A stretch of 17,599 nt of DNA from an uncultured Prevotella sp. Its GTDB lineage: Bacteria > Bacteroidota > Bacteroidia > Bacteroidales > Bacteroidaceae. A program made the position numbers and the translations under genes. The stretch lies in assembly GCA_900546605.1 (NCBI GenBank), contig URDV01000014.1, forward strand, positions 1 through 17,599, read 5' to 3'. A model generated the notes under the pieces. It was not told the DNA's origin. It was given only the letters and a program-made list of their open reading frames with translations, and made no database searches. Shown piece by piece: positions 14,369 to 17,599 of this stretch (the first letter of the stretch is position 1; each line of letters starts with the position of its first letter).

Positions 14369-14396
14369 GCTTACTTATAAAATCTATGTCCTAACC

Positions 14397-14592
14397 CGTT
14401 GGCGTTTTTTTGAGTTAACGGGTTACTAAGTTGATAGGTTAACGGGGTGACAAGTTAACAAGTTGACGGGTTAACAAGTTAGTATGCCATGCGTTACTTA
14501 TTACGTGAAAATAAGAATGACATGAAACTTAAATAGCTTGACAAACTTACCTGTCAACTTGTTAACCCATTAACTTGCCAACTCGTTGTCCT
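14397..14592. repeat. Long palindromic octamer-repeat element (copy D)
   Basis: The longest copy fills most of the 341-bp gap between the porin and alaS starts. The left core CGTTGGCG (14397-14404) and seven T lead into nine consecutive 8-bp units (14412-14483), such as GAGTTAAC, AAGTTGAC and GGGTTAAC. A core of about 69 bp follows (14484-14552). Then come about five opposite-strand units (GTCAACTT, GTTAACCC, ATTAACTT, GCCAACTC and a degenerate one; 14553-14592). The core aligns with that of the copy at 5095-5261, sharing AGTATGC near its start and TTACCT at its end. The right terminal core has decayed. Confidence 0.75.
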
Positions 14593-14616
14593 ATTTTTAA
14601 AACACACTTTTTATGA

Positions 14617-15648
14617 TTAAAAATGTACCACCAGTTCCACCACCGCTTTGTCACGTTCAGAGGGCTTGGCCAAATCAATGTTGTCGTAAAAGTATTTTTC
14701 GTAATTCAGTCGGATGTCAGCCAACACTTTTTTATTCATGGCCATACTTAAGGTGACACCTCCCGTTACACGTTGTCGACTCCCATCAGTAAGTTTGAGC
14801 TGACCTTTATCGTCGAGCGTTCCATCTGCATGATTATCCATCACGTCGTAACGAGCTAAAAAACTAATTTTACTAAACACCTTGTGTAAGGGTTGGTTGT
14901 AACAAGCCATAGCGTCCCATGCATTCACGTTGGCAAAAGCGCCATTGTGGTAGTGTTTGCGCAGATATTCACCCTCAAGCATGAATCTGCCGCGTTGAAA
15001 GGTGATGCCTCCGTCGTAAAGATAGGTGTTGATGCCATTAGGCGAAATTTTTTGAACGGATGCTTGCAGTGTGAGTCCCACGGGTAGGAAGTATTGCACT
15101 TTGGCTGAAAAGTTGAACTCCTTTGTCCAATAATCCTTTTGGTTGGTAAGTCCAGAACCATTAAACACACCCGCTTCAAGTTGCAAAGGAATGTTTTGAA
15201 AACGATAGCCACCATAAATGCCTACATCGCGCACGTTGCCCACTTGTTTGGCTATAAATGAACGATTGGCAAAGAACTGTTTGTGGGGCGAACGGTGTGC
15301 ATCAATGCTGAATGGAACACGCATTTGTCCGATGCGTAGGTCAAGTCCCTTGGTAGGTAATACTCCTGCATAGGCATCTAACATTTTGATTTTGCCCTCG
15401 TCTGATAGGTCAATCTCTGCTTTATAATCAACAATAGGAGTAACAAAACCATCAAGAGTCACGCGGGCTGTACGCACTTCAAATCGGCTCTCGTTCTCGT
15501 TTGTTTGGTATTCGGCCTTAGCGCGTATTGTACCACTCACTTTAGGCAGATAGCTAAACTTTTTAGTTTTTACAGAATCGGCTGTTTGGGCTTGAGTGGC
15601 AATGCAACTGGTTGCTGCTAATAGTAAGGTGTAGAGTAGGAATTTCAT
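14617..15648 (-). CDS. OprO/OprP-like porin (Porin_O_P family)
   Basis: This outer-membrane porin of 343 residues, counted from the ATG at 15648, is called at that start because a signal peptide (MKFLLYTLLLAATSCIATQA) begins there. An in-frame ATG five codons upstream (15663) is possible. The mature part is a beta-barrel with the Porin_O_P flavour: SGTIRAKAEYQTNENESRFE, VRTARVTLDGFV, DYKAEIDLSDEGKIKMLDAY, LDLRIGQMRVPFS, and an aromatic C-terminus (ELVVHF). Family members in Pseudomonas admit phosphate or polyphosphate; in Bacteroidetes many have unknown specificity. Its position 102-117 bp after a Pit/PhoU-like transporter on the same strand makes phosphate the most reasonable substrate. A strong inverted repeat sits in the gap between them, so its expression may be separately tuned. 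Confidence 0.85.
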   Translation of the reverse strand: MKFLLYTLLLAATSCIATQAQTADSVKTKKFSYLPKVSGTIRAKAEYQTNENESRFEVRTARVTLDGFVTPIVDYKAEIDLSDEGKIKMLDAYAGVLPTKGLDLRIGQMRVPFSIDAHRSPHKQFFANRSFIAKQVGNVRDVGIYGGYRFQNIPLQLEAGVFNGSGLTNQKDYWTKEFNFSAKVQYFLPVGLTLQASVQKISPNGINTYLYDGGITFQRGRFMLEGEYLRKHYHNGAFANVNAWDAMACYNQPLHKVFSKISFLARYDVMDNHADGTLDDKGQLKLTDGSRQRVTGGVTLSMAMNKKVLADIRLNYEKYFYDNIDLAKPSERDKAVVELVVHF

Positions 15649-15678
15649 AGAGTTGTTGAACATTTCTGAAAAGATGGT

Positions 15679-15752
15679 GAGTTGAAGAGTCGAAAATAGT
15701 CAAGAGTCAAATGATAAAATGAGGACTATTGAGATTTTCAACTCTTCAACTC
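15679..15752. repeat. Inverted repeat between pit and porin genes
   Basis: Arms at 15679-15697 and 15734-15752 (19 bp, starting GAGTTGAAGAGT) pair with a single mismatch. AGTC and GACT extend the pairing inside. It starts 14 bp after the transporter stop, but no U-tract follows on the minus strand. It may be an intra-operon processing or stabilising hairpin rather than a terminator. The sequence is not part of the octamer family. Confidence 0.5.
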
Positions 15753-15765
15753 ATACATTAGCGCT

Positions 15766-17585
15766 TTATAATTGTTGGCGGAAGTTCTTGTCAGTAGTAA
15801 GCAGACTGCTAAGTTCAAAAGCAAGTTGTTGTAACTCTTGCCCCATGTGCAGCACTAAGGTGTAAGCATTCAAGTTATTGTCTTCGCCTTGAATGGCAAT
15901 ACCCATTTGCTGATTGAAGTCTGCAATGTGCAATTCAATTTGTTTACTTTGCTCAATGAGTGCATCGTTGTCGGTGGCACGTTGGTTACGCATATTCTCA
16001 GATATGTTATTCATTAAGGCTATCATTTCGTTGCGAACGCGGCAGAAACGCTCTGACACCTCGGGTTCAATCGGACTGAAGTTGTTGTCAACGTGTTCGC
16101 GTGCAGGTTCGGCCATACGTATGATGCCATAGAGCATTTGACGCAATGAGTTATGAATAAGGTGAAAGTTAGTGCTTAAACGTATGGCTGCAACAGGTGG
16201 TTGTGCACGGCGTAAGCAAATGGTTTCACGACGTCGAAGATTTTTTAGTTCACGTTTTTCTTTGGTGAGTTCGCGCAAGGCATGGCGCATGGGACGCAAT
16301 GACTCGCTGAATAATCCATCTGTGCTCTCGGCCAATATGTGTGAATACTTGTCAAGTGTTTCGGCTATGCTCATGTTCATGTGGCGCGAAAGCATAGGAA
16401 TAATGGCTTCACGATCCTTTTCGGCCAACATTTGCTGAAAGAGAATATCACCCTCTTGCAACTCTTTTTGCTTTTTGGTAAAGCGTTGTTGGCTGTGTAT
16501 GATGCTATAAATGCCTGCTGCTACAATAATGAAAACGGCCACTACGCCCCCAAAGTTCATGGCCATGGCTACAAAGAAACAAGCACTAAAGGCCACACCA
16601 GCAGTGATGAACCAACCACCAATGACGGTAAGTACACCTGTAATGCGGAATACAGCACTTTCACGACTCCAAGCGCGGTCGGCTAATGATGAACCCATGG
16701 CTACCATGAAGGTGACAAATGTGGTAGAGAGTGGCAACTTAAGCGAGGTGCCTAAGGCAATGAGTAGTGATGACATAACCAAGTTAGTTGAGGCGCGACA
16801 CATGTCGTAGGCAGCTTGATTGTCAATAGCCTCCTCGGGTACTTGGAATCTGCTATCAATGAAACGAGCTATAGGAGTAGGGGTGATGTTGCTCAACGCG
16901 GTGCCTATAGAGTTGCCCCAACGAACCAAACTACGAGCTACCTTTGATGAACCAAACATTTCGTCGCCCTCATTTTTGCGTGATAGTCCAACTTCGGTTT
17001 CGGTAACCTTGCGTGCTTTTTTTGAAGTGGCTAAGGCAAATACCATGATGGCGCCAGCTGCTGCTAAAAAGTAAATGGGGGTTTTAGCCGATTCGGTTAA
17101 TGACGACATCATAAAGGTGCTTGGGGTGAAGCCTGCTCCATTAGCAGTAAAGTCGCAGAATGATGAAAAACCAGCTAAAGGTACACCAATAAAGTTAACG
17201 AGGTCGTTGCCCGCAAAAGCCGTTGATAGGGCCAATGTGCCAATGAGTACGATAATGCGGAATACGTTAACTTTGAAAGCGTGAAGCAACTGCATCACGA
17301 TGGTGGCTACCACAAAAATGCTTCCTAAAATAATGAGAATGTGAGTGTGAATGTAATTCTTTACATCGGCATTCATAAACGAAAGGTCTTTGAGGCCTTT
17401 GAATAGCATGAAGTAAAGAATAGCAGTGATGGCTATACCACCGAAAATGCCAATTTTGTAACGAATATTTTTGGCTATGCTAAATGTAAATACTATACGG
17501 GTAATGTACTGTATGAGTGAACCAAACACAAAGGCGATGGGCACGCTAAGGAAAATACCCATAATCACTTCAAGTGCTTTTGATG
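15766..17585 (-). CDS. pit: Inorganic phosphate transporter (Pit) with PhoU-like domain, 5' truncated
   Basis: This is a partial gene, cut at the contig edge. The frame stays open past the GTG at 17568 (upstream residues SKALE) to the end of the genomic bases, so that GTG is not the start. About 605 residues are present. Hydrophobic Pit segments fill the first 350, including the hallmark AGNDLVNFIGVP (119-130, counted from 17568) and LKLPLSTTFVTFMVAMGSS. A soluble helical tail of about 240 residues resembles PhoU/DUF47. The first half, with the first GND-type repeat, is missing; relatives as I recall them run near 750 residues. Pit proteins carry phosphate with metal ions, driven by the proton or ion gradient. 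The PhoU-like tail probably gates uptake. It precedes an OprO/P-like porin on the same strand, giving a coherent outer- and inner-membrane phosphate route. Confidence 0.9.
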
Positions 17586-17599
17586 AGATCGGAAGAGCG
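17586..17599. other. Illumina adapter remnant at contig end
   Basis: The last 14 bases, AGATCGGAAGAGCG, are identical to the start of the Illumina universal adapter read-through. The final G distinguishes it from the other TruSeq adapter, which continues with A. The bases are unlikely to be genomic and should be trimmed. They add false codons to the truncated pit gene. Confidence 0.93.

Noticed and set aside
14412..14592. Octamer arrays considered as a CRISPR array
   Set aside because: Units are contiguous 8-mers without spacers, the arms are inverted, and no cas gene is present.
15774..15783. GTTGGCGGAA, ten bases of the repeat-family core
   Set aside because: It encodes the last residues of the Pit protein (FRQQ) and has no octamers next to it, so it is probably chance.
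17566..17568. GTG as the start of the pit gene
   Set aside because: The frame is open upstream to the contig edge and homologues continue through SKALEVIMGIF. The GTG encodes an internal Val.
1..17599. tRNA, rRNA, prophage, toxin-antitoxin or defence genes
   Set aside because: Read for on both strands. No cloverleaf, rRNA segment or recognisable proteins of these classes were found.

Overview
The window reads as a fragment of a Bacteroidales genome, most likely Prevotella-like. The AlaRS sequence, the TAnnTTTG-type -7 promoter boxes, the lack of Shine-Dalgarno sequences, the AT-leaning base composition, and the Pit/PhoU fusion and OprO/P-like porin all point that way. This is judged by eye, with no database search. 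The right end carries 14 bases identical to Illumina adapter and the left end lies inside a multi-copy repeat, so the window is probably a whole short-read (metagenomic) contig.

Layout: (1) 1-5073, minus strand: a copper locus, transcribed as TonB-dependent receptor, then CopA Cu(I)-ATPase, then a small periplasmic HMA protein, ending at a strong terminator. (2) 5553-8264, plus strand: a SPOR-bearing N-acetylmuramoyl-L-alanine amidase followed by an MCE/MlaD lipid-transport protein, a cell-envelope pair. (3) 8334-8906, plus strand: a small protein of unknown function and a YecH/DUF2492 putative metal-binding protein. (4) 9005-9916, minus strand: a small outer-membrane beta-barrel and a DUF4359-like protein, divergent from (5) a TetR regulator at 10150-10785. 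(6) 10919-11437, minus strand: a flavin reductase-like protein. (7) alaS on the minus strand. (8) 14617-17585, minus strand: a phosphate locus of a 5'-truncated Pit/PhoU-like transporter followed by an OprO/P-like porin.

Most genes are housekeeping or ordinary accessory functions, and I see no CRISPR, phage, toxin-antitoxin or defence system. The most unusual content is intergenic. Five gaps carry members or remnants of one palindromic repeat family built from degenerate 8-bp tandem units (RRGTTRAC, running as GTYAACYY in the opposite arm). The best copy is bounded by a perfect 14-bp terminal inverted repeat and has a related core of about 70 bp. Other points of interest are several strong hairpins between genes, an ACATAAA/TTTATGT cluster between tetR and the barrel gene, and the receptor-ATPase-chaperone copper locus.
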